64,000 nt of DNA, from positions 3,793,001 to 3,857,000 of the forward strand of contig NZ_CP108569.1 in NCBI RefSeq assembly GCF_036010505.1, read 5' to 3'. The DNA is from Streptomyces sp. NBC_01197 (lineage in GTDB: Bacteria; Actinomycetota; Actinomycetes; Streptomycetales; Streptomycetaceae). The position numbers were made by a program, and so were the translations under genes. Below, piece by piece: positions 55,084-64,000 of this stretch. Position 1 is the stretch's first letter. Each line of letters begins with the position of its first letter. Below the pieces are notes generated by a model, which did no database searches, had not been told where the DNA came from, and saw nothing but the letters and a program-made list of their open reading frames with translations.

Positions 55084-55758
55084 TCAGCGGCCCACCAGTC
55101 GGCGGACGACGTCCATCGGTACCTGGAGCAGGGCGCGGGCAGCCTGCTCCGCCGCTGCCGGGTCACCGCTCTCGATCGCGTCGACCAGGGCTTCGTGGGC
55201 GGTGATGTCGATCGGCGGCATCTGCTGGTCGCCGAGTGCGGTGACCAGGGATTCATGCATCTGGGTGGAGAAGAAGCGGTAGACCTCGGCGAACGTGGCG
55301 TTGTGCGTGGCCTCGACCACCCCCAGGTGGAAGGCGAGGTCGGCGTCGGCCGCCCGGTCGCCGTGCTCGTGGAGGGCCCCGAGGGCTTCCCGCAGCCAGT
55401 CGAGGTCCGCCGCGTCCCTGCGGACGGCTGCCAGCCTGGCGGCCTCCGTCTCCAGGGCGACCCGCAGCTCCAGGATGTCCAGCACTCCCGCGTGGCCCAT
55501 CGTGCGGAGCACGGCGGAGGGGTCGGCGGTGGAGCGTACGAAGGTGCCGTTGCCCTGACGGGACTCCAGGAGCCCGGAGTGCACCAGGACCCGTACCGCC
55601 TCGCGGACGGTGTTACGTCCCACGCCGAGCTGTTCGGCGAGGTCGTGCTCGGTGGGGATGCGGTCGCCCACGGACCACTCCCCGTCGGTCAGCTGGTCCC
55701 GCAGTTGTTGGACGACGGTATCCACGAGGGAGTGCCGTCCTGCCGCACGCAGTGCCAT
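55084..55758 (-). CDS. GntR/FadR-family transcriptional regulator
   Basis: This 224-residue protein has a winged helix (GDRIPTEHDLAEQLGVGRNTVREAVRVLVHSGLLE) and an all-helical FCD effector domain. The FCD family binds carboxylic acids, often with a metal. It lies upstream of the MFS gene. ATG at 55758, with a likely operator about 50 bp upstream. Confidence 0.87.
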   Translation of the reverse strand: MALRAAGRHSLVDTVVQQLRDQLTDGEWSVGDRIPTEHDLAEQLGVGRNTVREAVRVLVHSGLLESRQGNGTFVRSTADPSAVLRTMGHAGVLDILELRVALETEAARLAAVRRDAADLDWLREALGALHEHGDRAADADLAFHLGVVEATHNATFAEVYRFFSTQMHESLVTALGDQQMPPIDITAHEALVDAIESGDPAAAEQAARALLQVPMDVVRRLVGR

Positions 55759-55807
55759 CTCGTCGCCCCAAGTTCGTCAAGCGTGGTATCCGGGTCACCC
55801 GGTTGCC

Positions 55808-55824
55808 CAGTCATCCTACAACTG
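55808..55824. promoter_or_regulatory. Candidate GntR operator
   Basis: CAGTCATCCTACAACTG has CAGT/ACTG ends and a palindromic tendency typical of FadR-type sites (TTGTAGGATGAC on the other strand). It is 50-66 bp upstream of the GntR start. Confidence 0.4.
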
Positions 55825-55982
55825 ACTCCAAGGAACTGGGGGTCAACCGACCAGTCGCCCATTCGTTCTGCCGATCACCCGGCCAGCCGACGCCCCGGCC
55901 GCGGTTCCAGCCGACGCCCCGGCCGGTCATCCGGCCGTTGCCCCGCCCGGCCGTTCAGCCCGATGCCCAGCCCCCCAGCCGT

Positions 55983-56795
55983 TCAGCCCTGGAGCAGCCG
56001 TTCCAGCGCCACAGCGATGCCGTCGTCCTCGTTGGACGTGGTGACCTCGTCCGCCACGGCCTTCAGGGAGCTGTGGGCGTTGGCCATCGCCACCCCGTGC
56101 GCCGCCCAGCCGAACATCGGGATGTCGTTGGGCATGTCCCCGAAGGCGATCGTGTCCGCGGCCGTGAGCTTCAGGCGCCGGGCCGCCAGTGACAGACCCG
56201 TCGCCTTGCTCAGCCCGGGCGGCAGGATCTCGACCACGCCCTCACCCGCCATGACCACGTCCACCAGGTTCCCCACGGACTGCCGAGCGCTCTCCGCAAG
56301 CGCGTCGTCGCTCAGCTCCGGGTGCTGTATGTAGACCTTGTTGATCGGCGCGGACCACAGCTCGTCCCGTTCGTCGAACCGAGCCACGGGAAGCGGACCC
56401 TCATTGACCCGGTAGTCCGCGCTCACCAGCACCTCGCCGTCGAGACCGTCCCGGCTCGCGGCCAGCGCCAGCGGTCCGGTCTCCGTCTCGATCTTGGCGA
56501 GCGCGACGGCGGCCAGCTTGCGGTCCAGGGTGACGGAGGTGAGCAGCCGGTGCTCACCCGCGTGGTAGACCTGCGCCCCCTGCGCACACACCGCGAGGCC
56601 CTCGTAACCGAGGCTGTCGAGGATGTCGCGGGTCCACGGAACCGCCCGCCCCGTGACGATGATGTGCGCCGCCCCCGCCGCGGTGGCCCCGGCGAGTGCG
56701 GCCCGGGTGCGCTCGGAGACCGAACCGTCGTCACGCAGCAGCGTGCCGTCGAGGTCGGTGGCGATCAGCCGGTAGGGCAGCGCAGGGGTCGTCAC
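55983..56795 (-). CDS. HAD-superfamily Cof-type phosphatase (second copy)
   Basis: This 270-residue hydrolase has [21 protein letters not shown], and [18 protein letters not shown]. Paralogue of the gene at 41941. GTG at 56795 overlaps the serS stop (GTGA), so it is coupled to seryl-tRNA synthetase. The same linkage is common in Streptomyces. Substrate unknown. Confidence 0.86.
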   Translation of the reverse strand: MTTPALPYRLIATDLDGTLLRDDGSVSERTRAALAGATAAGAAHIIVTGRAVPWTRDILDSLGYEGLAVCAQGAQVYHAGEHRLLTSVTLDRKLAAVALAKIETETGPLALAASRDGLDGEVLVSADYRVNEGPLPVARFDERDELWSAPINKVYIQHPELSDDALAESARQSVGNLVDVVMAGEGVVEILPPGLSKATGLSLAARRLKLTAADTIAFGDMPNDIPMFGWAAHGVAMANAHSSLKAVADEVTTSNEDDGIAVALERLLQG

Positions 56796-58069
56796 TTGGA
56801 CGCGGGCTCCAGAGTCTCTCGTCCGCCGAGGTAGGGCCGCAGCACCGGCGGGACCCGGACGGAGCCGTCGGCGAGCTGGTGGTTCTCCAGGATCGCCACG
56901 ATGGTGCGCGGCACGGCGCAGAGCGTGCCGTTGAGCGTCGACAGCGGCTGGACCTTCTTGCCGTCGCGCATCCGGACCGACAGGCGCCGAGCCTGGAAAC
57001 CGTCGCAGTTGGACGCCGACGTCAGCTCGCGGTACTTGCCCTGCGTCGGGATCCACGCTTCGCAGTCGAACTTCCTGGAGGCCGACGCCCCCAGGTCACC
57101 GGTCGCCACGTCGATCACCTGGAAGGGCAGCTCAAGGCTGGTAAGCCACTGCTTCTCCCACTCCAGGAGCCGCTGGTGCTCGGCGGCCGCGTCGTCGGGG
57201 TGCACGTACGAGAACATCTCGACCTTGTTGAACTGGTGCACCCGGAAAATGCCCCGGGTGTCCTTCCCGTACGTGCCGGCCTCGCGGCGGTAGCTGGGCG
57301 AGAACCCCGCGTACCGCAGCGGCAGTTCACCGGCGTCGATGATCTCGTCCATGTGGTACGCGGCGAGCGGGACCTCGGAGGTGCCGACCAGGTAGTAGTC
57401 GTCCTTCTCCAGGTGGTAGACGTTCTCGGCGGCCTGGCCGAGGAATCCCGTGCCCTCCATGGCGCGCGGGCGGACCAGCGCCGGTGTCAGCATCGGGATG
57501 AACCCCGCCTCGGTGGCCTGCGCGATCGCCGCGTTGACCAGCGCCAGTTCGAGCAGCGCGCCGATGCCCGTCATGTAGTAGAAGCGCGAGCCCGACACCT
57601 TCGCGCCGCGCTCGGTGTCGATGGCCCGCAGGGCCTCGCCGAGCTCCAGGTGGTCCTTGGGCTCGAAGCCCTCGGCCGCGAAGTCGCGGATGATCCCGTG
57701 CGTCTCCAGGACGGTGAAGTCCTCCTCGCCGCCGACCGGCACGTCCGGGTGGACCAGGTTGCCGAGTTGGAGCAGCAGGCGCTTGGTCTCCTCGTCGGCC
57801 TCGTTCTGCTCGGCGTCGGCCGCCTTGACGGCGGCTGCGAGCTGCCCCGTCTTCTTGAGCAGCTCGGCCTTCTCGTCTCCCGAGGCCTTGGGGATCAGCT
57901 TGCCGAGCGTCTTCTGCTCGGAGCGGAGTTCGTCGAACCGGAGTCCGGACGACCTGCGCCGCTCGTCGGCGGAGAGCAGGGCGTCGACGAGGGCGACGTC
58001 CTCTCCACGGGCGCGCTGGGAGGCGCGAACACGGTCGGGGTCCTCACGGAGCAGGCGAAGGTCAATCAC
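56792..58069 (-). CDS. serS: Seryl-tRNA synthetase
   Basis: This 425-residue class II synthetase charges tRNA-Ser (and tRNA-Sec where present) with serine. The N-terminal long coiled-coil arm (about 30-110, [18 protein letters not shown]) precedes the catalytic domain, with [10 protein letters not shown] and motif 3 [19 protein letters not shown]. Length is normal. It heads the serS-HAD operon and begins just inside a 743-bp gene-free region. Confidence 0.96.
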   Translation of the reverse strand: MIDLRLLREDPDRVRASQRARGEDVALVDALLSADERRRSSGLRFDELRSEQKTLGKLIPKASGDEKAELLKKTGQLAAAVKAADAEQNEADEETKRLLLQLGNLVHPDVPVGGEEDFTVLETHGIIRDFAAEGFEPKDHLELGEALRAIDTERGAKVSGSRFYYMTGIGALLELALVNAAIAQATEAGFIPMLTPALVRPRAMEGTGFLGQAAENVYHLEKDDYYLVGTSEVPLAAYHMDEIIDAGELPLRYAGFSPSYRREAGTYGKDTRGIFRVHQFNKVEMFSYVHPDDAAAEHQRLLEWEKQWLTSLELPFQVIDVATGDLGASASRKFDCEAWIPTQGKYRELTSASNCDGFQARRLSVRMRDGKKVQPLSTLNGTLCAVPRTIVAILENHQLADGSVRVPPVLRPYLGGRETLEPASK

Positions 58070-58812
58070 CCCACCAGGCTACCGTTGCCCGCTTCCTGCA
58101 CTCGACTTGATATTCACTGTGCTGCATCGCCAGGGGCGCTTTGTCTGAATTCATCCACTATCTATGGAATGGTGAAGTGGGGCGGGATACCCCGGCGGCG
58201 ACGCCGTGCGCCCCTCGTCGGCCAGAGGTCAATAAAGGTGACCGATTCCCCGGAACGAAGCATTCCGGGTCAAACAGTTGACTCTTTTCCCTTGCGCGGG
58301 GCGGGACTTGGGCTCGCTTGTCCACAGGGATCCACAGTCCGGATTAGTTATCCACAGGCTGTGTGGGAAATCTGTGGACGGCGAAGGGGATGGTTCCGAA
58401 AGCCCCACAGGCAATCGACTGTTTGCTGGGATTTCCCCTTCAAACCCCCTCCGCGTGCTCATTCAGGTAGGAATTGATCGCTCTAAAGGGTTGATCGGCT
58501 GAATTGAGATGACGGCTCCCCACTTGCTGGACCGTGGATGCATCTGCCGTCGCTAGGCCGATTTGTCGACCATGTCGGCTTGCCCTGTCGACTTGTCCCC
58601 AGGTCGAGACAGAGCCTGTGGATAACTTTTCCGGAGTGCGGAAATCAGGACGTACGACGATTACCCGCAGCGATTACGTATGACCACGAAGTTCAGGGCG
58701 CGTCGGCGGTCGCGTCCAGCAGCCACCAGGCCACGTCCGGCGGGTCACGCACGCCGACGTCAGCCCCTCGTTCAGCCCCGCCCCCGTCAGGCCCCCCGTT
58801 CAGGGCTCTCGT
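58070..58812. other. 743-bp gene-free region between pheA and serS with DnaA boxes
   Basis: This longest non-coding gap is less GC-rich than its surroundings. It contains TTGTCCACA (58318-58326), GGATCCACA (58328-58336), TTATCCACA (58348-58356), inverted TGTGGACGG (58373-58381), TTGTCCCCA near 58592 and inverted TGTGGATAA (58617-58625). No coding frame beyond about 75 codons, tRNA or convincing terminator was seen. It should also hold the serS promoter. Confidence 0.7.
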
Positions 58813-59748
58813 TCAGGCCCGGCCGTCCTCGCTGCGCGCCAGCCAGTCCGACGCCGCGACGAACTCCGCGTCCGACGTCCCGGACCGCAGCGCCCGTACG
58901 TCCTGCGCCGTCACCCCGGCCCGCGGGTACGAACCGAGGAACCGCACCTCCGGGCAGCTCCGCTTGAGCCCCATGAGCGCCTCGCCCACCCGGCGGTCCG
59001 CGATATGGCCCTCCGCGTCGATGGCGAAGCAGTAGTTGCCGATGCCCTCACCCGTAGGCCGCGACTGGAGCAGCATCAGGTTGACCCCCCGCACCGCGAA
59101 CTCCTGAAGGATTTCGAGCAGTGCGCCGGGATGGTCCTCGCGCTGCCAGACGACCACCGACGTCTTGTCTGCGCCGGTCGGTGCCGCGGGCCGGGCGGGG
59201 CGCCCCACCAGGACGAAGCGCGTCTCGGCGTTCTGCGCGTCGTGGATCTCGGTGATCAGCGGTTCGAGCCCGTACGTGGCGGCGGCGAACTCACCGGCGA
59301 AGGCCGCGTCGTACCGGCCTTCCTGTACGAGTCGTGCGCCGTCCGCGTTGGAAGCGGACGACTCCCACACCGCCTCCGGGAGGTTGGCCCGCAGCCAGTT
59401 CCGTACCTGGGGCTGGGCGACGGGGTGCCCCGTCACCGTCTTCACCTCGCTCAGCTTCGTGCCGGGCCGCACCAGCAGCGCGAAGGCGATGGGCAGCAGC
59501 ACCTCGCGGTAGATCATCAGCGGCTCGCCGCCCGACAGTTCGTCGAGGGTCGCCGTGACGCCGCCCTCGACGGAGTTCTCGATCGGTACGAGCGCCGCTG
59601 CGGCCTCCCCTGTCCGTACCGCGTCGAGCGCGGCAGGTACGGACACCATCGGGACGAGTTCGCGGGTGGCGGCCTCGGGGAGGGTGCGCAGGGCCGCCTC
59701 GGTGAACGTGCCTTCGGGGCCCAGATAGGTGAAGCGAGTGGCTGACAT
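58813..59748 (-). CDS. pheA: Prephenate dehydratase PheA
   Basis: This 311-residue enzyme converts prephenate to phenylpyruvate. It has the catalytic TRF motif (NAETRFVLVG) and a C-terminal ACT domain (about 205-285) with HPGALLEIL and LLQSRPTGEG, the phenylalanine-binding feedback-control region. A monofunctional form, usual in actinobacteria. It lies alone on its strand. Confidence 0.95.
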   Translation of the reverse strand: MSATRFTYLGPEGTFTEAALRTLPEAATRELVPMVSVPAALDAVRTGEAAAALVPIENSVEGGVTATLDELSGGEPLMIYREVLLPIAFALLVRPGTKLSEVKTVTGHPVAQPQVRNWLRANLPEAVWESSASNADGARLVQEGRYDAAFAGEFAAATYGLEPLITEIHDAQNAETRFVLVGRPARPAAPTGADKTSVVVWQREDHPGALLEILQEFAVRGVNLMLLQSRPTGEGIGNYCFAIDAEGHIADRRVGEALMGLKRSCPEVRFLGSYPRAGVTAQDVRALRSGTSDAEFVAASDWLARSEDGRA

Positions 59749-59829
59749 ACGGTCACCCTAATGGGCCGGACGGTCCGCGCCCCGGGGCGCGGACAGGGAG
59801 CCACCACGTACCGGCCCGTCGGTGCCCGG

Positions 59830-59868
59830 CCACCGCGTACCGCGCAGCCCCCCGCCACCGCGTACCGC
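59830..59868. repeat. Short direct repeat between pheA and dtpA
   Basis: CCACCGCGTACCGC occurs at 59830-59843 and 59855-59868, 25 bp apart, in a non-coding GC-rich gap. Confidence 0.6.
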
Positions 59869-59894
59869 TCAGCGCCCGGCCCCGGGCCCTGTGC

Positions 59895-61160
59895 TCAGTG
59901 GCCTTCGAGGAGTCGCTGGCCCACGTACTCGCCGGGTCCGGCCGCCCCGGGTACCGCGAAGAGTCCGCTGGACTCGTGCCGGATGAACGTGGACAGCGCG
60001 TCGCCGCGGTCGAGCTTCCGCTGCACCGGTACGAAGCCTTGTGCCGGATCGGCCTGCCAGCAGACGAAGAGCAGCCCGGCGTCCGGTGTGCCGTCCTGGC
60101 CGATCCCGTCGTGGTACGAGAAGGTGCGCCGCAGCAGCGCGGCACCGCCGTTCTGTTCGGGGGCCGAGATCCGGGCATGGGCGTTGTCCGGGATGACGAA
60201 CTTGCCGTCCGGGCCGACTTTGGTCAGATTCATGGCGGTCGTCTCGGTGCCTCCGGTCAGCGGGGCGCCGTCCTTCTTCCGCCGCCCGATGACCTGCTCC
60301 TGCTTCCCCAGCGGGAGCTTCTCCCAGTCGTCGAGGAGCATCCGGATCCGGCGTACGACGGCGTACGAGCCGCCCGCCATCCACTCCGGCTGCGCGCCCG
60401 CGCCCTTGCCGCCGCCCGCCGGGACGAAGATGCGCCGGTCGAAGTCGCTGTCCGAGGGTTTGGGGTTCCCCGTTCCGTCGACCTGGCCCATCAGATTGCG
60501 GACGGTCATCGGCTTGGCGGTCGCGCCGGGGGAGCGGTTGAAACCGTTCATCTGCCAGCGGACCCGGGCCGCCGAACCCGCTTCGTTCTGGAGTGCGCGC
60601 AGAGCGTGGAAGGCGACGAGCGGGTCGTTGGCGCCGATCTGCACCCACAGATCGCCGTTGCTGCGCTTGGCGTCCAGGTGGTCGGAGGAGAAGTCCGGCA
60701 GCGGGTCGAGCTGGGTGGGGCGCTGCGCGGTCAGTCCTGTACGGCTGAAGAAGGACTGTCCGAAGCCGAAGGTGACCGTGAGGGAGGACGGACCGGCGTC
60801 GAGCGCGATCCCGGTGTCGTCGCCGGTCGGCTCGCCCGCCATCATCCGCTGTGTACTCGCCGACCAGCGGCGCAGCAGCGCAGCGGCCTGGGCGCGGCCG
60901 GCGCCGGCTGCCAGGTCGAAGGCGATCAGATACCCGGTGGACTGGGCGGGTGTGATGATGCCCGCCTGGTGCGCGGACCTGGTGGTCTTCCCCGAGCTGT
61001 GGAAGGCCACCTCGGTCGAGCCGACGCTCGTCAGCGCGGTCGCCGGAGCCGACTCGGCTGCGGCGTGCGCAGCGGCTCCGCCGGCGGCGCCCACCACGAG
61101 GCCACCCGCGCCCACAGCGCCCGCGGTCCCGAGCAGCCGCCTCCTGGAGATGTCGTTCAT
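59895..61160 (-). CDS. dtpA: Dye-decolourising peroxidase DtpA, Tat-exported
   Basis: This 421-residue haem peroxidase has an N-terminal Tat signal (SRRRLLGTAGAVGAGG), the Dyp motif GxxDG as GQVDGTG, and the proximal-His region TFIRHESSGLFAVP. In S. lividans, DtpA is encoded with the copper proteins Sco and ECuC and is needed for copper-dependent morphogenesis (established). The same gene order is seen here: it starts 6 bp after the CopC-CopD gene. It is likely active outside the cell. Confidence 0.92.
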   Translation of the reverse strand: MNDISRRRLLGTAGAVGAGGLVVGAAGGAAAHAAAESAPATALTSVGSTEVAFHSSGKTTRSAHQAGIITPAQSTGYLIAFDLAAGAGRAQAAALLRRWSASTQRMMAGEPTGDDTGIALDAGPSSLTVTFGFGQSFFSRTGLTAQRPTQLDPLPDFSSDHLDAKRSNGDLWVQIGANDPLVAFHALRALQNEAGSAARVRWQMNGFNRSPGATAKPMTVRNLMGQVDGTGNPKPSDSDFDRRIFVPAGGGKGAGAQPEWMAGGSYAVVRRIRMLLDDWEKLPLGKQEQVIGRRKKDGAPLTGGTETTAMNLTKVGPDGKFVIPDNAHARISAPEQNGGAALLRRTFSYHDGIGQDGTPDAGLLFVCWQADPAQGFVPVQRKLDRGDALSTFIRHESSGLFAVPGAAGPGEYVGQRLLEGH

Positions 61161-61166
61161 TGCTGG

Positions 61167-63134
61167 TCAGCCGATCTCCACCGTCTTGTTCACGGTGGTC
61201 TCGTCGATGTCGGAGGTCCGCACGGTCACAGCGATGTCCCACTTGCCGGCCATCGGGATCTGGACGCCGTCCGCACTCCAGTGGCCGGTGAACAGGTGGT
61301 CGGGGACGACGGGCAGTGGCCCGATCTTCTTCGCCTTAAGGGTGAGGGCGATTTTCACCTCGGGCACGTCGTACGGCTTGCCCGCGGGGTTGTTCACGAA
61401 GAGGTGCAGTTGGTTGTCGCCGCTGCGGCCCGGGGTGAGTTCGAGGGCAGCCGTTCCCTTGCCCTTGGGCCCGCCCGTGTCGAACGGGAGGGTGATGTCC
61501 ACCGGCCCCGAAGGCACCGTCGCTGCGGCGGACGAGGAGGTGTTCCGTCCGGCTTCCTCCTCTGTCCGGCCCGGCTCCGTGGTCGTCAGGACCGTCGTCA
61601 CGGCGAGCAGCGCCACGGCGACCACGGTCTCCGCGAGCACCGACTTCCGGAGCCCGGTGCGGTGCGGGTCGGCGTCACGTACCCGCCTCTCGCGCACCAC
61701 GGTCCTGGCAGCCTGCTGCCGGGCGAGCTGGGCGGCGCGCTGTGGATCGGCGGGGACGGTGAGCTGTTCCTTTACCTGCTCCTGCGCTGCAAGGCCGGTT
61801 ACGGCGCCGCTCTCAGCAACAGCAGCTTCACCAGCAGCAGCTTCACCAGCGACAGCCTCCCCCACAGCCGTCTCGGAGAGCCGCGCCGTCCAGCGCCGCG
61901 AGAAGGACGCGATGCAGACGACCACCGCGACGAGCCCCACCTTGACCATGAGCAGCTGCCCGTACCCCGTACCGAACAGCGCGGACCAGGAGCCGACCTG
62001 CCGCCACGACTGGTAGAGGCCGGTCGCCGCCAGGGTGCAGACGGCTGTGAAGGCGATACGTGAGAACCGCTGCACGGCGGCGCGTTCGATGGACGGAGTA
62101 CGGAACAGGGCGACGAGCAGCGCGGCAAGACCGCCGAGCCAGACGGCGACCGCGAGCAGGTGCACGATGTCGACCGGCATCGCTACACCGGGCTGGAGGC
62201 CGACCGACGCGTGCTCGGTGAGCGCCCAGGTGGCGGCGATCCCGGCGGCGACGACCGTCCCCCCGAGGCCCAGGCCGAAGGTGAGGTCCTTCCGCTCCTT
62301 CGCCGCCTCCGGCTCCGCGGAGGCCGTGCGCCGGGCGTACGCCCCGAAGAGGACGGCGACGAAGAGCGCGGAGGCGCCGAGCAGCAGCAGTCTGGAGACG
62401 AGCGCGGCGCCGGGTTTGGTCTGGAGCACGCCCTTGAGCGCGCCCAGGTCGAAGACGTCCGCGAGGTGCCCGGAGCCGGTGTACGGGGCTCTGAGCAGCA
62501 GAAGGACGAGGGTGGCAGCGGTCAGCGTCAGCCAGCCGCGTACGACGAGCCGTTGCAGCGGCCGCTCGTTGGCCCCGCGCTGCCAGCAGGCGACGACGAA
62601 GGCGGCGCCGCCGACCAGGACGATGAATCCGGCGTAGGAGGCGTAGCGCGCGGCTCCGTAGAGGACGCCGACGAGTCCACCGCCGACGTTCTCGCCGGTG
62701 GCGGACACCGTGGTCCTGGACGGGGCGCCGATGGAGAACGTGAAGGCCCCCGAGACGGGGTGGCTGTCGGCGGAGATGGCCTGCCAGGCGACGGTGTACG
62801 TGCCCTTCGGGAGGCCGGGGCGCAGGTCGACACCGTAGGTGACGGTGCTGCCCTTGGAGAGGTTGCGGAGTCTGGCGGTGTCGGAACGCTTGCCCTTCGG
62901 GTCGAGGACGCGGATGGACTTGTTGTCCATGGCGACCTGTTCGGAGAAGGTGAGCGCGACGTCCGCCGGAGCCTTGGCGACCACCGTTCCGGCTTTCGGG
63001 TTGCTTCCGAGCAGCGCGGCGTGCGCGGCGGCGGGGGCGGCCGCGGCGAACAGTGCGCCGAGGACCGCCGCCGCGACGAGCAGCAGCCGTGTGAGCGGAA
63101 GACCCGAGCGCGGTGGAGCGGTGGTCGCCGTCAT
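61167..63134 (-). CDS. CopC-CopD fusion copper transport protein
   Basis: This 655-residue protein joins a signal peptide, a CopC domain (about 35-130; AHAALLGSNPKAG and SADSHPVSGAF supply Cu ligand His residues), eight CopD membrane helices (about 150-430) and a C-terminal extracytoplasmic beta domain (YtkA/FixH-like). Between helices and C-domain is an EAAAG repeat (GEAVAGEAAAGEAAVAE). It probably moves copper across the membrane, working with ECuC and Sco. Lies 12 bp after ecuC. Confidence 0.9.
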   Translation of the reverse strand: MTATTAPPRSGLPLTRLLLVAAAVLGALFAAAAPAAAHAALLGSNPKAGTVVAKAPADVALTFSEQVAMDNKSIRVLDPKGKRSDTARLRNLSKGSTVTYGVDLRPGLPKGTYTVAWQAISADSHPVSGAFTFSIGAPSRTTVSATGENVGGGLVGVLYGAARYASYAGFIVLVGGAAFVVACWQRGANERPLQRLVVRGWLTLTAATLVLLLLRAPYTGSGHLADVFDLGALKGVLQTKPGAALVSRLLLLGASALFVAVLFGAYARRTASAEPEAAKERKDLTFGLGLGGTVVAAGIAATWALTEHASVGLQPGVAMPVDIVHLLAVAVWLGGLAALLVALFRTPSIERAAVQRFSRIAFTAVCTLAATGLYQSWRQVGSWSALFGTGYGQLLMVKVGLVAVVVCIASFSRRWTARLSETAVGEAVAGEAAAGEAAVAESGAVTGLAAQEQVKEQLTVPADPQRAAQLARQQAARTVVRERRVRDADPHRTGLRKSVLAETVVAVALLAVTTVLTTTEPGRTEEEAGRNTSSSAAATVPSGPVDITLPFDTGGPKGKGTAALELTPGRSGDNQLHLFVNNPAGKPYDVPEVKIALTLKAKKIGPLPVVPDHLFTGHWSADGVQIPMAGKWDIAVTVRTSDIDETTVNKTVEIG

Positions 63135-63146
63135 GGAGTCAGCTCC

Positions 63147-63671
63147 TCAACTGTGCTGCGGGTTGTAGGTGGGCTGTTTGACGGGAAGTTCGGCCTTGAG
63201 TACGCCGCCCTTCGCGAAGTGCAGCTCCACGGCCACCTTCTGGCCGAGCTTGGGCTGCTTCTTGAGGTGCATGAACATGAGGTGGTTTCCGCCGCGTTCC
63301 AGATCCAGTTCGCCGTGGGCGGGGACCGGGAGCGACTTCACGGCGAGCATCTGCTGGTTCTTGGTGGTGTGCATGGTGATGTCGTCGGAGAGTCCGCTGG
63401 TGACGGAGGTGAGCCGGTCCGCGGTAGCACTGCTGTTGGTCACGGTCACGAACCCCGCGGCCATCCCGCTGCCGCCGACCGGCTCGGGCATGAAGGACTC
63501 GGTGACCTTCAGCTCGGGCTTCCCGCCGGCCCGGTTGCCGGCCGAGCCGGAACCCGACCCCGACCCGGAACCCGTTCCCGACCCCGATCCGGACGAGGAA
63601 CAGCCGGCCAGCGCCAGAGCCGCCGCTGCGGCTATGGCGCAGACGGCGGTCGCCCGGGCACCCCGGCTCAC
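63147..63671 (-). CDS. ecuC: PCu(A)C copper chaperone lipoprotein ECuC
   Basis: This 174-residue lipoprotein has a lipobox (LALAGC), then a long Ser/Gly linker (GSGSGTGSGSGSGSGS) and a PCu(A)C domain. Cu ligands are visible in ITMHTTKNQQM and in GNHLMFMHLKK (H-x10-M / H-x-M pattern). It hands Cu(I) to Sco or the oxidase. GTG at 63671 overlaps the sco stop (GTGA). Confidence 0.9.
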   Translation of the reverse strand: MSRGARATAVCAIAAAAALALAGCSSSGSGSGTGSGSGSGSGSAGNRAGGKPELKVTESFMPEPVGGSGMAAGFVTVTNSSATADRLTSVTSGLSDDITMHTTKNQQMLAVKSLPVPAHGELDLERGGNHLMFMHLKKQPKLGQKVAVELHFAKGGVLKAELPVKQPTYNPQHS

Positions 63672-64000
63672 GGATTCTCGCCCTTGACGATCTTCGGGAG
63701 GTCCTTCGTGTAGTCCTTGACGGTGGTGTCCTCGCCGTACAGGAGGTAGCCCTTGTCCGTCCTCGGCGAGAAGGCGATGACCTGCGCCCCGTGCATCGAG
63801 ACGATCGTGCCGTCCTTCTCCTTCTTGGTCGGGGAGATACCGATTCCGATCGAGCGGGCGCCCGCCTGGATCGTCTTGAAGTCGCCGGTGAGCCCGATGA
63901 ACGACGGGTCCTGCGCCTTCAGCCACTTGCCGAGCTCGGACGGGGTGTCGCGGCCCGGGTCGGTGGTGACGAAGACGACCTGGAGCTTCTTCTGCTCGGC
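63668..64000 (-). CDS. sco: Sco1/SenC copper chaperone, 5' truncated by the window
   Basis: The last 110 residues of a Sco protein are visible: VVFVTTDPGRDTPSELGKWL and the copper-ligand His in SMHGAQVIAFSP. The CxxxC copper motif and membrane anchor lie outside the window. Sco delivers copper to the CuA site of cytochrome oxidase. It heads the visible part of the copper operon. Confidence 0.9.
   Translation of the reverse strand, partial: AEQKKLQVVFVTTDPGRDTPSELGKWLKAQDPSFIGLTGDFKTIQAGARSIGIGISPTKKEKDGTIVSMHGAQVIAFSPRTDKGYLLYGEDTTVKDYTKDLPKIVKGENP

Noticed and set aside
56696..58477. 593-codon plus-strand frame opposite serS
   Set aside because: Antisense composition and no domain; serS is certain on the other strand.
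59761..62063. Two plus-strand open frames of more than 700 codons opposite dtpA and the CopC-CopD gene
   Set aside because: They are antisense to strongly supported genes, rich in Arg/Ala/Gly/Ser, with no domains; this is the usual effect of high third-position GC.

Overview
This window comes from the core of a high-GC Streptomyces chromosome, close to the replication origin. The evidence is the ssb-rpsR-rplI-dnaB block, the ssgR-ssgA sporulation pair, many GTG starts, repeated stop/start overlaps (GTGA or ATGA), several clusters of DnaA boxes (TTGTCCACA type) and three ParB-binding parS sites (GTTTCACGTGAAAC).

Layout. 1-5 kb: replication and ribosome genes (partial ssb, rpsR, rplI), a MATE exporter and dnaB with DnaA boxes upstream. 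5-13.5 kb: accessory genes: a PIG-L deacetylase behind three 17-bp iterons, a GlxA/AraC-type regulator, a saccharopine-dehydrogenase-like protein, an EACC1 conflict-system gene followed by a stump of its probable caspase-like partner, a peptide deformylase divergent from a winged-helix regulator with a strong palindrome between them, two small secreted proteins and a serine hydrolase. 13.6-24 kb: small metabolic and regulatory genes (winged-helix DNA-binding protein, GNATs, a MarR/MFS divergent pair, HAD, NUDIX, LysR, a holin-like membrane protein coupled to a cystathionine gamma-lyase-type enzyme, cupin). 24-29 kb: ssgR-ssgA, a frameshifted yibE/F transporter gene, and thiC behind a TPP riboswitch. 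29-33.7 kb: a membrane protein, a phosphoesterase, a LacI regulator and an aminotransferase.

33.8-42 kb: a respiration block. A Rex operator precedes cydA-cydB-cydCD, followed at once by an orphan DosS/DevS-type sensor kinase that keeps the residues aligning with the haem ligand and the distal tyrosine. 42-48.9 kb: HAD, an F420-type oxidoreductase and a four-gene coupled operon (M24 peptidase-like, EphD-like hydrolase-reductase fusion, PF10118 hydrolase, MerR). 49.2-52.7 kb: a four-gene ABC operon made of two ATPase/permease pairs, ended by a 22-bp hairpin. 52.8-59.8 kb: an unknown coiled-coil protein, GntR+MFS, serS coupled to a HAD phosphatase, a 743-bp gene-free stretch with DnaA boxes, and pheA. 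59.9-64 kb: a copper operon, sco (partial)-ecuC-copCD-dtpA.

No tRNA, rRNA, insertion sequence, prophage or CRISPR array was seen. No complete new defence system was found. The nearest candidates for less described biology are the decayed EACC1 locus, the deformylase/regulator pair, the M24-EphD-PF10118-MerR operon and the haem-type kinase beside cytochrome bd.
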